Both the position numbers and the translations under genes were made by a program. A DNA stretch of 64,000 bases from VAUL01 sp964603155 (lineage in GTDB: Bacteria; Desulfobacterota; Desulfuromonadia; Desulfuromonadales; BM103): the NCBI GenBank assembly GCA_964603155.1, contig CAZRTZ010000005.1:1-64000 (forward strand). Direction: 5' to 3'. Positions within the stretch are counted from its first letter, which is position 1. Each line of letters starts with the position of its first letter. The notes under the pieces are model-generated. The model worked only from the letters and a program-made list of their open reading frames with translations, had not been told where the DNA came from and ran no database searches. This document shows, piece by piece, positions 17,643 through 25,551 of the stretch.

Positions 17643-17816
17643 TCAGCTGACCCTGATCACGGGTAGTTCCGGCCCGGATTGCAGCCGGATGGTCTGACCA
17701 CTATTCAATTGTCCGGGCGTTTCATCGATAGGCAGACCTCCTTGGTTGGGGGCTAACCTACTCTTGCAGCGCTGCAATTCAACTATAACACATCCCGTAA
17801 AATTTTCATCCTTCAC
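17643..17816 (-). CDS. Possible small protein gene (57 codons), unknown
   Basis: An open frame from a GTG at 17816 to a TGA at 17643 encodes 57 residues beginning MKDENFTGCVIVEL and ending LPVIRVS. It lies in an otherwise unexplained 324-bp gap and ends 11 bp before a strong terminator hairpin in the right orientation. Against it: the ribosome-binding site is poor, third-position G+C is about 56 per cent, well below neighbouring genes, and I recognise no family. It could instead be a leader or non-coding transcript. Confidence 0.35.
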   Translation of the reverse strand: MKDENFTGCVIVELQRCKSRLAPNQGGLPIDETPGQLNSGQTIRLQSGPELPVIRVS

Positions 17817-17921
17817 TTCGACAGAAAGCCCGCGCCGCGACCGCAGTTCCCTCTGGCGAAGAGTGCGTCTTCACGCTAAGATGGCCGCCTGCCGTCAACC
17901 CACTCCACCGAGAGACCCGTC

Positions 17922-19109
17922 ATGACCCCGAAAAATCCCGATCAGTTTTCCGACGACGATGATTTTGCCGCCCTGCTCGAACAGAGCCTCCTGGATAGCG
18001 CCCCGCTCAAGCCCGGCGAGAAGCTGACGGCCACCGTTCTGCAGGTTGGCGGCGAGTGGATCTTCCTCGACGTTGGCCAGAAGGGGGAAGGGGTGCTCGA
18101 CGTCAAGGAGCTGCTCGATGCCGACGGCCAGCCGACGGTCGCCGCCGGTGCGCAGCTGGCGGTTTACTACCTGGGGCGCAGCGGCGACGAACTGCGCTTC
18201 ACCACCCGCATCGGCGGGCGGGCGGGAGCAGGCACCGCCCATCTCGAGGAAGCCTGGCGCGGCGGCATTCCGGTGGAGGGGCGGATCGAAAAAGAGGTCA
18301 AGGGCGGCTACGAAGTCAAGCTTCCCGGCGGCGTACGCGCCTTCTGCCCCTTCTCCCAGCTCGGCCGCGGCCGGGCCGACAGCGGCGAGTCCCTGCTTGG
18401 CCAGAGCCTTCCGTTTCGCATCACCCAGTTCGGCGAGCAGGGGCGCAACATCGTGGTCTCGCGCCGGGAGCTGCTCGAGGAGGAGCGTCGTCAGCAGCGC
18501 GAAGCCCTGCGCGAGACGCTGCGGGAAGGGGCGGTGGTCCGCGGCACGGTCACATCCCTCCGCGACTTCGGCGCCTTTGTCGATATCGGCGGCATCGAGG
18601 GGTTGATTCCGATCGGCGAGATCGCCTGGGGGAGGGTCGGCAAGATCGAAGAGGTCCTGGCGGTCGGCCAGCAGCTTGAGGTGGCGGTGAAGAGCTGCGA
18701 TTGGGAGAAAGAGCGCTTCTCCTTCAGCCTGCGCGAAACGCTGACCGATCCCTGGCAGCAGAAGGTCGGTTCCCTCTACCGCGAAGGGATGACCGTGACC
18801 GGCACCGTGGCCCGGCTTGCCCAGTTCGGCGCCTTTGTCACCATCGACGCCGGCATCGACGGGCTGCTGCCGATCGGCAAGCTCGGCGGCGGCAAGCGCA
18901 TCAAGCACCCCCGCGAAGTCCTGCAGGAAGGGCAGCAGCTCCTGGTGGTCATCGAAAGCATCGACCGCGAGCAGCGCCGCATTGCCCTGGGGCTGGCCGG
19001 CGAGGGGAGCCGCGACGAGGGACCAACCAGCTACACCGCCCCGGCCGCCTCCATGGGGACCTTCGGCGACCTGCTCAGAAAGAAGCTGGAGCAGGGGCAG
19101 AAGAAGTAA
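17922..19109 (+). CDS. Protein with four S1 RNA-binding repeats
   Basis: A cytoplasmic protein of 395 residues built from S1-type OB folds at about 30-100, 108-180, 193-265 and 280-350. The clearest are GTVTSLRDFGAFVDIGGIEG and GTVARLAQFGAFVTIDAGID. The N-terminus is acidic. It is shorter than ribosomal protein S1 (six repeats) and resembles the extra S1-like proteins of bacteria used in translation or RNA handling. It is a single gene, between a possible small frame and a convergent unit. Exact role unknown. Confidence 0.82.
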   Translation: MTPKNPDQFSDDDDFAALLEQSLLDSAPLKPGEKLTATVLQVGGEWIFLDVGQKGEGVLDVKELLDADGQPTVAAGAQLAVYYLGRSGDELRFTTRIGGRAGAGTAHLEEAWRGGIPVEGRIEKEVKGGYEVKLPGGVRAFCPFSQLGRGRADSGESLLGQSLPFRITQFGEQGRNIVVSRRELLEEERRQQREALRETLREGAVVRGTVTSLRDFGAFVDIGGIEGLIPIGEIAWGRVGKIEEVLAVGQQLEVAVKSCDWEKERFSFSLRETLTDPWQQKVGSLYREGMTVTGTVARLAQFGAFVTIDAGIDGLLPIGKLGGGKRIKHPREVLQEGQQLLVVIESIDREQRRIALGLAGEGSRDEGPTSYTAPAASMGTFGDLLRKKLEQGQKK

Positions 19110-19144
19110 CCTGACCCCGCCTGAAAAAAGCACCCCCGGCCGGT

Positions 19145-19735
19145 TTACTCCCCGACCAGTCTGGCTTTCTCCCGATAGCGTTCGGGGATCTCGGAAAGCG
19201 TTCCGGCAAAGTGCAGGTTCCCCTGCTCGTCGGCGTAAAGGTAGCGCCGGGTCGGCTCGCCCGGCCCCGGACGGGGCGATGACGTTCTCTCCTTGACCGG
19301 CACGCTCCCCATCTCAGGCTGATTGCGGTCGATCACGGCTTCGATGCTGTCAGCGGACGGTGCCGGGACGTGCGGTTTTGCCGCCGCAGGGGCCGGCAGG
19401 GTGGTTTTTGGCCTGGTCGCCGGTGCTGACGCGGCGACCGGCTTGGGGGGCAGACGCTGTTCAATCACCGCCTCGATGTTGGTGGGCGATGTTTTGGCCG
19501 GCTCCGGGGCTTTCTTCGCAGGCGCCGGCTTTGCCGGGGTGGCGGGCGGCGACGGTGGAACAACGGCAAGGCCTGTGGCGAGACCGGTCAGGCGATCGCG
19601 CAACTCCCGGTAGAAGGTGGTCACAGCGGTATGCGTCGGGCCGGAGGCTGGCACCCGCACCAGGAACTGATCGATCGCCAGCAGGATGAGCAGAAAAACG
19701 CCGGTCCACAGAAGGAAAGAGAAAAAACGGGCCAT
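19145..19735 (-). CDS. Membrane-anchored Pro/Ala-rich protein with DUF4124-like C-terminus
   Basis: A 196-residue protein with one N-terminal TM segment (about 5-25), a long Pro/Ala/Lys-rich periplasmic linker, and two similar short segments NIEAVIEQRLP and SIEAVIDRNQP spaced about 45 residues apart. The C-terminal module (YLYADEQGNLHFAGTLSEIP) resembles the small DUF4124-type domain. It starts 3 bp after the zinc exporter gene, so the two are co-transcribed. Function unknown; a periplasmic spacer or binding protein is a guess. Confidence 0.6.
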   Translation of the reverse strand: MARFFSFLLWTGVFLLILLAIDQFLVRVPASGPTHTAVTTFYRELRDRLTGLATGLAVVPPSPPATPAKPAPAKKAPEPAKTSPTNIEAVIEQRLPPKPVAASAPATRPKTTLPAPAAAKPHVPAPSADSIEAVIDRNQPEMGSVPVKERTSSPRPGPGEPTRRYLYADEQGNLHFAGTLSEIPERYREKARLVGE

Positions 19736-19738
19736 AAG

Positions 19739-20710
19739 TCAGGAAGGGTGTCCGTGTTTGTGGGTGCAGGTTTTTGGTCGATGGTGCAGTTGCTGGATCA
19801 CCGGGCCGGCCAGGCAACTGGCGCAATCGGCCTGCAGCGTGGTGTGGGTGATATGGAAATCGTGGGCAAGCAGGTGCTCAAGGGCGCCGACGATCTCGCC
19901 CTGACGACCGCGATGCTCCGGGGCAACGTCGATATGTGCCGACAGGGCGGTGATGTGTGAGCAGATCGACCAGACGTGCAGATGGTGAATGTCGTTGACC
20001 CCCTCGACCGCCAGCATCCTTGCCAGCACCTGGTTCAGGTCGAGGCGTGCCGGCACCCCTTCCAGCAGGATGTGCCCGGCCTCGTGCAGCAGGCGCAGGG
20101 CACCGAAGCTGATGATCAGCACGATGACCATGGAGATCACCGCATCGAGCGTGTACCAGCGGGTATACAGCATGACGATGCCGCCGGCGATGACGCCCAG
20201 CGAGGCGATGGCGTCGCCGAGGACATGCAGGAAGGCGCTGCGCACGTTGAGGTCGTCGTGGCTGTGGCGGTGCAGGCGCGCGGCCGCCAGCAGGTTGGCG
20301 ACCAGGCCGATCAGGGCGATGAGGAACATCTCCCAGCTCTTCACCTCCTGCGGGTGCAGCAGCCGCTGCCATGCCTCGCTGAGGATGCCGATGGCGATCA
20401 GCAGCAGGGTCAGAGCATTGATCAGCGACGCCAGGATCTCGGCACGGTGCCAGCCGTAGGTGCGCCGGTCGGTGGCCGGGAAGCGGGCGAGGCGGATCGC
20501 CACCAGCGACAGGACCAGGGCAAACAGGTCCATGAATACGTGGGCGGCATCGGAGAGCAGGGCCAGCGAATTGGTCCAGATCCCGCCGGCGACTTCGGCG
20601 ATCAAGGTTACCGCGGTCAGGCCGATGGCCAGGTAGAAACCGCGATTCAGGCTCTCATCCAGATCCGTGGCCGTATGGGTATGCTGATCGTGGCCGCAAG
20701 GGGTGCTCAT
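19739..20710 (-). CDS. Cation diffusion facilitator (CzcD/ZitB-type zinc exporter)
   Basis: A 323-residue inner-membrane metal/proton antiporter. The His-rich N-terminus (GHDQHTHTATD) is followed by six TM helices with metal-site motifs SDAAHVFMD (TM2) and HVLGDAIAS (TM5), then a cytoplasmic domain with a His/Cys-rich tail (CTHKHGH). The HxxxD pattern in both helices is typical of Zn(II)-transporting members. It is divergent from the D,D-carboxypeptidase gene and followed at once by the DUF4124-like gene. Metal specificity is inferred. Confidence 0.92.
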   Translation of the reverse strand: MSTPCGHDQHTHTATDLDESLNRGFYLAIGLTAVTLIAEVAGGIWTNSLALLSDAAHVFMDLFALVLSLVAIRLARFPATDRRTYGWHRAEILASLINALTLLLIAIGILSEAWQRLLHPQEVKSWEMFLIALIGLVANLLAAARLHRHSHDDLNVRSAFLHVLGDAIASLGVIAGGIVMLYTRWYTLDAVISMVIVLIISFGALRLLHEAGHILLEGVPARLDLNQVLARMLAVEGVNDIHHLHVWSICSHITALSAHIDVAPEHRGRQGEIVGALEHLLAHDFHITHTTLQADCASCLAGPVIQQLHHRPKTCTHKHGHPS

Positions 20711-20806
20711 GGAGCCATTCTAGGCGGGGTGCCGGGGTAAAGCAACCCTGCCGCCGCCGAAAAAATGGACTTGGCTTGCGGGGGGCTTTTGTGGGATTAT
20801 AACCCC

Positions 20807-21646
20807 ATGCTACGGCTCGTCTCCCTGCTTCTGACCGCGCTGGTCCTGCTCTTCCCCGTCTCCGTCCTTGCCGCCGCCAATCCGTTTCCCAAGTCTGCCC
20901 GGTCCTACCTGGCGCAGGTCGGGGGAACCACGGTCTGGTCGTATCAGGCCGAGGAGCGGCTCCCCCCGGCCAGCCTGACCAAGATCATGACGGCGCTGAT
21001 CGTTCTGGAGCGCGCCAATCTGAACGCGACGGTCACGGTCAGCCCGACCGTCGCCGCCGAGACCGGGCATCGCCTGCGCCTGCGGGTTGGCGAGAAGTAC
21101 CAGGTTCGCGACCTTCTGGCGGCCATGCTGATCGAGTCGGCCAATGATGCGGCCCGCGCCCTTGCCGAGCACATCGGCGGTTCCGAAGAGCGCTTTGCCG
21201 GGATCATGAACGCACGGGCGGCCAAAATGGGGCTCAAAAACACGCATTTTACCAATGCCGCCGGCCATCACGACCCGGATCACTACACCACGGCCAGGGA
21301 CCTGGTGGTCATGACCGAAGCGGCTTTGCAGCGGCCGTTGTTCCGCGAGCTGGTTTCTACGGTTCGTTACAACATGCAGACCGTCAACGGCAAGCGGCGC
21401 TTCAAGCTGGAGAACAGCAATAAACTCCTCCCCAAGTACGAGGGGATGGTCGGGGTCAAAACCGGCTACACACCCGAGGCCGGCCGCTGCCTGGTCGCCC
21501 TGGCCGAGCGCGACGGCGTCGAGGTGCTGATCGTCCTGTTACGCGCCAAGAATCGCTGGCAACTCGCCGAACGCATGCTCGACAAGGCTTTCGAGCAATA
21601 CGCCTACCTGGGCAAGCAACCGAAGCTGGTCGTGGCCAAGCGTTGA
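20807..21646 (+). CDS. D-alanyl-D-alanine carboxypeptidase (PBP5/DacA family)
   Basis: Exported serine peptidase that trims the terminal D-Ala of peptidoglycan stem peptides. From the ATG at 20807 there is a clear Sec signal (VSLLLTALVLLFPVSVLAAA). The three penicillin-binding motifs follow: SLTK (Ser56, Lys59), SAN (111-113) and KTG (218-220). At 279 residues it lacks the usual C-terminal PBP5 domain and amphipathic anchor, so it may be soluble in the periplasm. No good ribosome-binding site precedes 20807; an ATG at 20765 would add 14 residues ahead of the signal. Confidence 0.9.
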   Translation: MLRLVSLLLTALVLLFPVSVLAAANPFPKSARSYLAQVGGTTVWSYQAEERLPPASLTKIMTALIVLERANLNATVTVSPTVAAETGHRLRLRVGEKYQVRDLLAAMLIESANDAARALAEHIGGSEERFAGIMNARAAKMGLKNTHFTNAAGHHDPDHYTTARDLVVMTEAALQRPLFRELVSTVRYNMQTVNGKRRFKLENSNKLLPKYEGMVGVKTGYTPEAGRCLVALAERDGVEVLIVLLRAKNRWQLAERMLDKAFEQYAYLGKQPKLVVAKR

Positions 21647-21649
21647 TGC

Positions 21650-21747
21650 TTTTTTTGACGCAGAAACGCAGAGGAAAATTTAAATAAGAACGGCGGCCCC
21701 GAAAGGCCGCCGTTCTTCGTTTGGTGCGTCTCCGTGCCTCTGCGTAA
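21650..21747. repeat. Intergenic inverted-repeat element with ACGCAGAG-type arms
   Basis: The outer arms TGACGCAGAAACGCAGAGG (21658-21676) and, on the other strand, TTTACGCAGAGGCACGGAG flank a strong central hairpin. It fills the whole gap between the convergent carboxypeptidase and transketolase genes. The arm sequence is of a type I associate with dispersed repeats in related genomes; copy number here cannot be judged. Confidence 0.6.
21686..21717. terminator. Bidirectional terminator between dacA-like gene and tkt
   Basis: A perfect 13-bp stem AAGAACGGCGGCC / GGCCGCCGTTCTT with loop CCGAAA, in the centre of the convergent intergenic region. It would terminate both neighbouring transcripts. 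Confidence 0.8.
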
Positions 21748-21750
21748 AGG

Positions 21751-23739
21751 CTATTTCAGTAACTCCCGCACCTTCTGCGCCACGTTTTCGGCGGTGAAGC
21801 CGAAGTGCTCGAACAGCTTGCCGGCCGGACCGCTGGCGCCGAAGCCGGTCATCCCCACCACCTTGCCGCAGCGGCCGACGTAGCGTTCCCAACCGAAGGT
21901 CGAGGCGGCTTCCACCGCCACGCGCTTGCCGCAGGCCGGCGGCAGCACTTCGTCGCGGTAGGCCTGGCTCTGCTGCTCGAACAGCTCCCAGCATGGCAAC
22001 GAGACGACGCGCACGCCGATCCCCTCCTGCTGCAGCTGCTCGCGGGCCGCCAGGGCCAGAGGGACTTCCGAGCCGCTGGCGATGATCAGCGCCTGCAGTT
22101 CCCCCTCTTCTCTGGCCAGAACATAGCCGCCCTTGTGGACGCCGGCCACCGCGCCGTAGACGGTGCGGTCCAAGGTGGGCAGGGCCTGGCGGGAGAGGAT
22201 CAGGGCGGTCGGACCTCGGCGGTTGAGGATCGCCGCCTTCCAGGCTTCGGCGGTCTCGCTGGCGTCGCACGGGCGAATCACGGTGAGGTTCGGCACGGCG
22301 CGCAGGTTCGGCAGCTGCTCGATCGGCTGGTGGGTCGGGCCATCCTCGCCGAGGCCGATGGAGTCATGGGTCAGTACGTAGATGGTGCCGAGCCCCATCA
22401 TCGCCGCCAGACGCATCGGCGGGCGCATGTAGTCGGCGAAGATCATGAAGGTGCCGCCGAAGGGGATCAGCCCGGGGGTGTGGGCGAGCCCGTTCATGAT
22501 CGCGCCCATGCCGTGTTCGCGTACCCCGAAGTGGATGTTGCGGCCGGCAGTGCAGCCGGTGAAGGACTTCTCGTCTTTGAGCGTGGTGTTGTTCGACGGG
22601 CCAAGGTCGGCCGAGCCGCCGAGGAAGAGCGGCAGCTTGTCGGCGATGGTGTTGAGGACCTTGCCGCTGGCCTGGCGGGTCGCCAGCTTTTCACCGGGGG
22701 TGAACTCCGGCAGGGCGTCCCAGCCGGCCGGCAGCTTGCCGTCGGCAATCAGCTGCCATTCGGCGAGGGCCTGGCTCTGGGCCAACTCCTTCTTGAAGGC
22801 AGACTGCCATTGCTTCTCCAGTTCGGCGCCACGGGTTTTGGCCGCACCCATGTGCGCGGCGACCTCGGCGGGAATGGCGAAGCTTTTCTCCGGGTCGCGG
22901 CCGAAGGCGCGCTTGGTGGCCTTGAGTTCGTCGCTCCCCAGCGGGGCGCCGTGGGCGTCGTGAGTGTCCTGCTTGGTCGGGGCGCCGAAGCCGATGTGCG
23001 AGCGGGCGATGATCAGGGAGGGGCGCGGCGAGTGCTTGGCTTTTCGGATGGCGGCATCGATTTCGGCGACGTTTTCCCCTTCGACGCGCAGCACCTGCCA
23101 GCCGTAGCTCAGGAAACGGGTGCCGACATCCTCGGTGAAGGCCAGGTCGGTGTCACCTTCGATGGTGATCTTGTTGTCGAGATAGAGGCAGATCAGGTTG
23201 CCGAGGCGCAGGTGGCCGGCCAGGGAGGCGGCCTCACTGGCCACCCCTTCCATCAGGTCGCCGTCGGAACAGAGGGCATAGACGTTGTAGTCGAACAGCT
23301 CCTTGCTGACGCGTTTCTGCAGGAAGCGCGCGCCCATGGCCATGCCGGCGGCGACCGCGATCCCCTGCCCCAGCGGGCCGGTGGTGGTCTCGATGCCGGG
23401 GGCATGGCCGAACTCGGGATGGCCGGCAGTGGGGCTGCCGAGCTGGCGGAAGTTCTTCAGGTCGTCCAGCGACAGGCCGTAGCCGGTCAGGTGCAGCATG
23501 CTGTAAAGCAGCGCCGAGGCGTGCCCGCAGGAGAGCACGAAGCGGTCGCGACCGGGCCACTCCGGGTTGGCCGGGTTGTAGCGCATATGCCGGCTGTAGA
23601 GCAGGTAGGCGATCGGCGCCGCCTCCATCGGCGTGCCCGGATGGCCGGAGTTGGCCTTCTCCACCATGTCGGCGGCAAGCAGGCGGATGGTGTCGATGCT
23701 GGCCGTGGCCAGTTCGCGATCGAAGTCGGGTTGCTGCAT
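21751..23739 (-). CDS. tkt: Transketolase
   Basis: Thiamine-diphosphate enzyme of the non-oxidative pentose phosphate pathway that moves two-carbon ketol units. The 662 residues are full length. The N-terminal half contains HPGTPMEAAPIAYLLY and the ThDP/Mg segment GDGDLMEGVASEAASLAGHL-like (DGDLMEG present). The Pyr domain has the GVREHGMGAIMNGLA motif with its catalytic Glu. Start ATG at 23739. Single gene ending in the shared terminator. Confidence 0.96.
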   Translation of the reverse strand: MQQPDFDRELATASIDTIRLLAADMVEKANSGHPGTPMEAAPIAYLLYSRHMRYNPANPEWPGRDRFVLSCGHASALLYSMLHLTGYGLSLDDLKNFRQLGSPTAGHPEFGHAPGIETTTGPLGQGIAVAAGMAMGARFLQKRVSKELFDYNVYALCSDGDLMEGVASEAASLAGHLRLGNLICLYLDNKITIEGDTDLAFTEDVGTRFLSYGWQVLRVEGENVAEIDAAIRKAKHSPRPSLIIARSHIGFGAPTKQDTHDAHGAPLGSDELKATKRAFGRDPEKSFAIPAEVAAHMGAAKTRGAELEKQWQSAFKKELAQSQALAEWQLIADGKLPAGWDALPEFTPGEKLATRQASGKVLNTIADKLPLFLGGSADLGPSNNTTLKDEKSFTGCTAGRNIHFGVREHGMGAIMNGLAHTPGLIPFGGTFMIFADYMRPPMRLAAMMGLGTIYVLTHDSIGLGEDGPTHQPIEQLPNLRAVPNLTVIRPCDASETAEAWKAAILNRRGPTALILSRQALPTLDRTVYGAVAGVHKGGYVLAREEGELQALIIASGSEVPLALAAREQLQQEGIGVRVVSLPCWELFEQQSQAYRDEVLPPACGKRVAVEAASTFGWERYVGRCGKVVGMTGFGASGPAGKLFEHFGFTAENVAQKVRELLK

Positions 23740-23812
23740 GGGTTTTTCTCCTGCGGGTAGGGTGCGGCTACTATACGAAGGGGGCTGTTGTGAGGCAAGG
23801 GTAAAAGCGGAG

Positions 23813-23874
23813 GCCGGGGACGCGGGGTCGGGGGCTGGAAAAAGCCGTTGCCGGCCCCCAGCCCCCAGCTCCTG
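23813..23874. repeat. Inverted repeat between tkt and the aminotransferase gene
   Basis: The arms GGGGTCGGGGGCTGG (23824-23838) and CCGGCCCCCAGCCCCCAG (23851-23868) pair around a 12-nt loop. The element lies upstream of tkt and directly after the aminotransferase stop, so it could also stop aminotransferase transcription. G-rich on one strand. Confidence 0.6.
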
Positions 23875-23878
23875 TCTG

Positions 23879-25183
23879 TCACGAATTCAGATACGCCGTG
23901 ACGCTGTCGGCAATGGTCCGGAAAATCCGGTCCAACTCCTCCATGTCGCGCTCCAGCAGGGTGATGCGGAAGCCGTTCTGGTTGGTGCAGAACGAGGTCA
24001 GCGGCACCGTGCAAATTCCGGTCGAGGCCAGCAGGTAGTAGACAAAGCGCTTGTCGAGGGAACACCCCGGCGCGCTGACCAGCTTCTCCACCAGTTCGCG
24101 CACCTCGGCGTTGGCGATCGGCAGAGTCTGGCTGCCGTTGAGCAGGCCGTCGTCGAAGGCGACCGCCATGTAGAAGGCGCCGTTGGTGCGGTTGACCTTC
24201 AGCCCCGGGACGCCGCTGAGGGTGTCGAAGGCGATGTTCGACGCCTGCTCGTAGCGCCGCTTGCGCTCTTCGAGGTAGACCGGGTACTCGGGGTGGGTCA
24301 TCATCTTCGAGATCGCCATCTGCGGCAGGGTGGTGGCGCAGACCTCGACCAGCTTGGCGTTGAGGATGCAGGCCACGTACTTGGCGAAGATCGGGTCCTT
24401 GTCGGCGTTGTAGACCTCGATCCAGCCGCTGCGCCCGCCCGGCCACGGAAACTCCTTGCTGATCCCCTTCATGGCGATGGCCGGCACGTCGCCGATCAGA
24501 TCGGAAATCGGCAGGGTGCTCTCGCCGTTGTAAGTGATGTTGTGATAAATCTCGTCGCTGACGAGGAACAGGTCGTACTCCCTGGCAATGGCCACGATCT
24601 CGCGCAGCGCCTCTTCCGGGTAGACCACGCCGGTCGGGTTGTCCGGGTTGATCAGCAGGATGCCGGCGATCGCCGAGTTGTACTTCACCTTGTTGCGCAG
24701 CTCGGCCAGGTCGGGGAGCCAGTGGTTGTCCGGGTCGAGGCGGTAGGTCACCGGCGGCTGGCCGGCGTTGGCGGCTTCGGCCGAGGAGTGGGTCGAGTAG
24801 GTCGGCGAGGGGACGATGATGCGGCTCTGCGGGCGCAGCGAGCCGTAGACCTTCTGGATGGCATCGCCCAGGCCGTTGAAGAAGAGGATGTCCTCGGGGC
24901 TGATCTGGTACTTGCCGCGGCGATTGGTCAGTTCGCAGATGAACTCGCGCGCTTCCAGCACGCCGCGGGTCGGGCAGTAGCCGTAGCTGGCGTTGTCCAT
25001 CGCCAGGTCGGCGACGATCCGCTTCATCCACTCCGGGATCTGCTCCCCCTTGGCGACCGGGTCGCCGATGTTCTCCATGTTGGTCTTCAGGCCGAGCTTC
25101 TTGAGCTTGTCGGCAATGTCGACGATGGCGCGAATCTCGTAGGTCATCTCCCCGCCGCCGACCGGCACGATGTTATGGCGCAT
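23879..25183 (-). CDS. PLP-dependent aminotransferase, probable alanine transaminase (AlaA/AlaT type)
   Basis: Fold-type I aminotransferase of 434 residues. Key marks are NPDNPTG (PLP-binding Asn region), SDEIYHNITY and the lysine segment KGISKEFPWPGG around residue 240, followed by the substrate-carboxylate Arg region near the C-terminus. It resembles the AlaA/AlaT/AspC branch. The upstream leader peptide, rich in Ala codons and coupled to an attenuator, points to alanine as the product (pyruvate + glutamate to alanine + 2-oxoglutarate). That specificity is inferred from the regulation, not from active-site residues. The ATG at 25183 follows AAGGAAGGTG. Single-gene transcript. Confidence 0.88.
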   Translation of the reverse strand: MRHNIVPVGGGEMTYEIRAIVDIADKLKKLGLKTNMENIGDPVAKGEQIPEWMKRIVADLAMDNASYGYCPTRGVLEAREFICELTNRRGKYQISPEDILFFNGLGDAIQKVYGSLRPQSRIIVPSPTYSTHSSAEAANAGQPPVTYRLDPDNHWLPDLAELRNKVKYNSAIAGILLINPDNPTGVVYPEEALREIVAIAREYDLFLVSDEIYHNITYNGESTLPISDLIGDVPAIAMKGISKEFPWPGGRSGWIEVYNADKDPIFAKYVACILNAKLVEVCATTLPQMAISKMMTHPEYPVYLEERKRRYEQASNIAFDTLSGVPGLKVNRTNGAFYMAVAFDDGLLNGSQTLPIANAEVRELVEKLVSAPGCSLDKRFVYYLLASTGICTVPLTSFCTNQNGFRITLLERDMEELDRIFRTIADSVTAYLNS

Positions 25184-25217
25184 GATTCACCTTCCTTGGC
25201 AGTGTTGGTTAAATGAA

Positions 25218-25245
25218 AAGGCCATGGGCGTCTGCCCATGGCCTT
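25218..25245 (-). terminator. Attenuator terminator of the aminotransferase leader
   Basis: In the minus-strand RNA, AAGGCCATGGGC pairs perfectly with GCCCATGGCCTT over a 4-nt loop (12-bp stem) and is followed by TTTTCATTT. It ends 35 bp before the aminotransferase start codon, inside the transcript, so it must be conditional. Its 5' arm also pairs with leader codons 27-32. Confidence 0.85.
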
Positions 25246-25297
25246 GGTCTTCCGGATGCGGATGCGCCGTCAGGCGCCGGAGCCAGGGACACGGGCA
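25233..25297 (-). promoter_or_regulatory. Antiterminator pairing (segments 2 and 3) in the aminotransferase leader
   Basis: Segment 2, TGCCCGTGTCCCTGG (25297-25283, leader codons 27-32), can pair with segment 3, CCAAGGCCATGGGCA (25247-25233, the 5' arm of the terminator). Of 15 positions, 12 are Watson-Crick and 1 is G-U. This pairing excludes the terminator. A ribosome stalled in the Ala run would leave segment 2 free; one that reaches the stop codon would cover it. Confidence 0.7.
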
Positions 25298-25377
25298 CGG
25301 ACAGCGGCCGCCGCGGCGGCCGCGCTGTTAGCTCGGGCAGCCTGGCAGAACAACTTGTCGGTGAGGGTCGGTTTCAT
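25270..25377 (-). CDS. Leader peptide with seven consecutive Ala codons (attenuation sensor)
   Basis: A 35-codon frame from ATG 25377 to TGA 25270. It has 12 alanines, including an uninterrupted run of seven (codons 19-25) encoded by mixed GCC/GCG/GCT, and four more Ala within codons 13-28. It lies between a sigma-70 promoter and a terminator that precedes an aminotransferase gene. This is the classic architecture of amino-acid attenuators such as trpL or hisL, here for alanine. The Ala codons also form a 20-bp palindrome, which may pause polymerase. The ribosome-binding site is weak (GCGAG). The peptide itself probably has no function beyond translation. Confidence 0.75.
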   Translation of the reverse strand: MKPTLTDKLFCQAARANSAAAAAAAVRARVPGSGA

Positions 25378-25420
25378 GCTGGCTCGCGATGCTGGCAAAT
25401 TAGGAACGAGAGTTCGCGAG

Positions 25421-25449
25421 AGTTAACATGGTGCCGCCGTCCATGTCAA
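25421..25449 (-). promoter_or_regulatory. Sigma-70 promoter of the aminotransferase leader
   Basis: On the minus strand a perfect TTGACA (25449-25444) is followed after 17 bp by TTAACT (25426-25421). The predicted start is near 25414, about 37 nt before the leader-peptide ATG and 230 nt before the aminotransferase. Confidence 0.7.
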
Positions 25450-25551
25450 CCGCGAACCGGCGGAATTTTTCATCGGCCGCACCCTCCGCTTGGCACCCGC
25501 GCGTTGCAAGGGGTTGCGCTTCACGATGGCGGGGATTACATTGACACAGCC

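Noticed and set aside
17744..17761. Strong AAGGAGGT followed by a short ATG frame on the minus strand inside the 57-codon frame
   Set aside because: The frame encodes only six residues before a stop; treated as chance within the longer candidate.
21805..23760. 651-codon plus-strand open frame opposite transketolase
   Set aside because: Shadow of tkt; no start signal or family resemblance.
25491..25508. Sigma-54-like TGGCAC...TTGCA upstream of the activator gene
   Set aside because: Spacing between the two halves is 2 bp too long (GG-N12-GC, not N10), which abolishes RpoN promoters.
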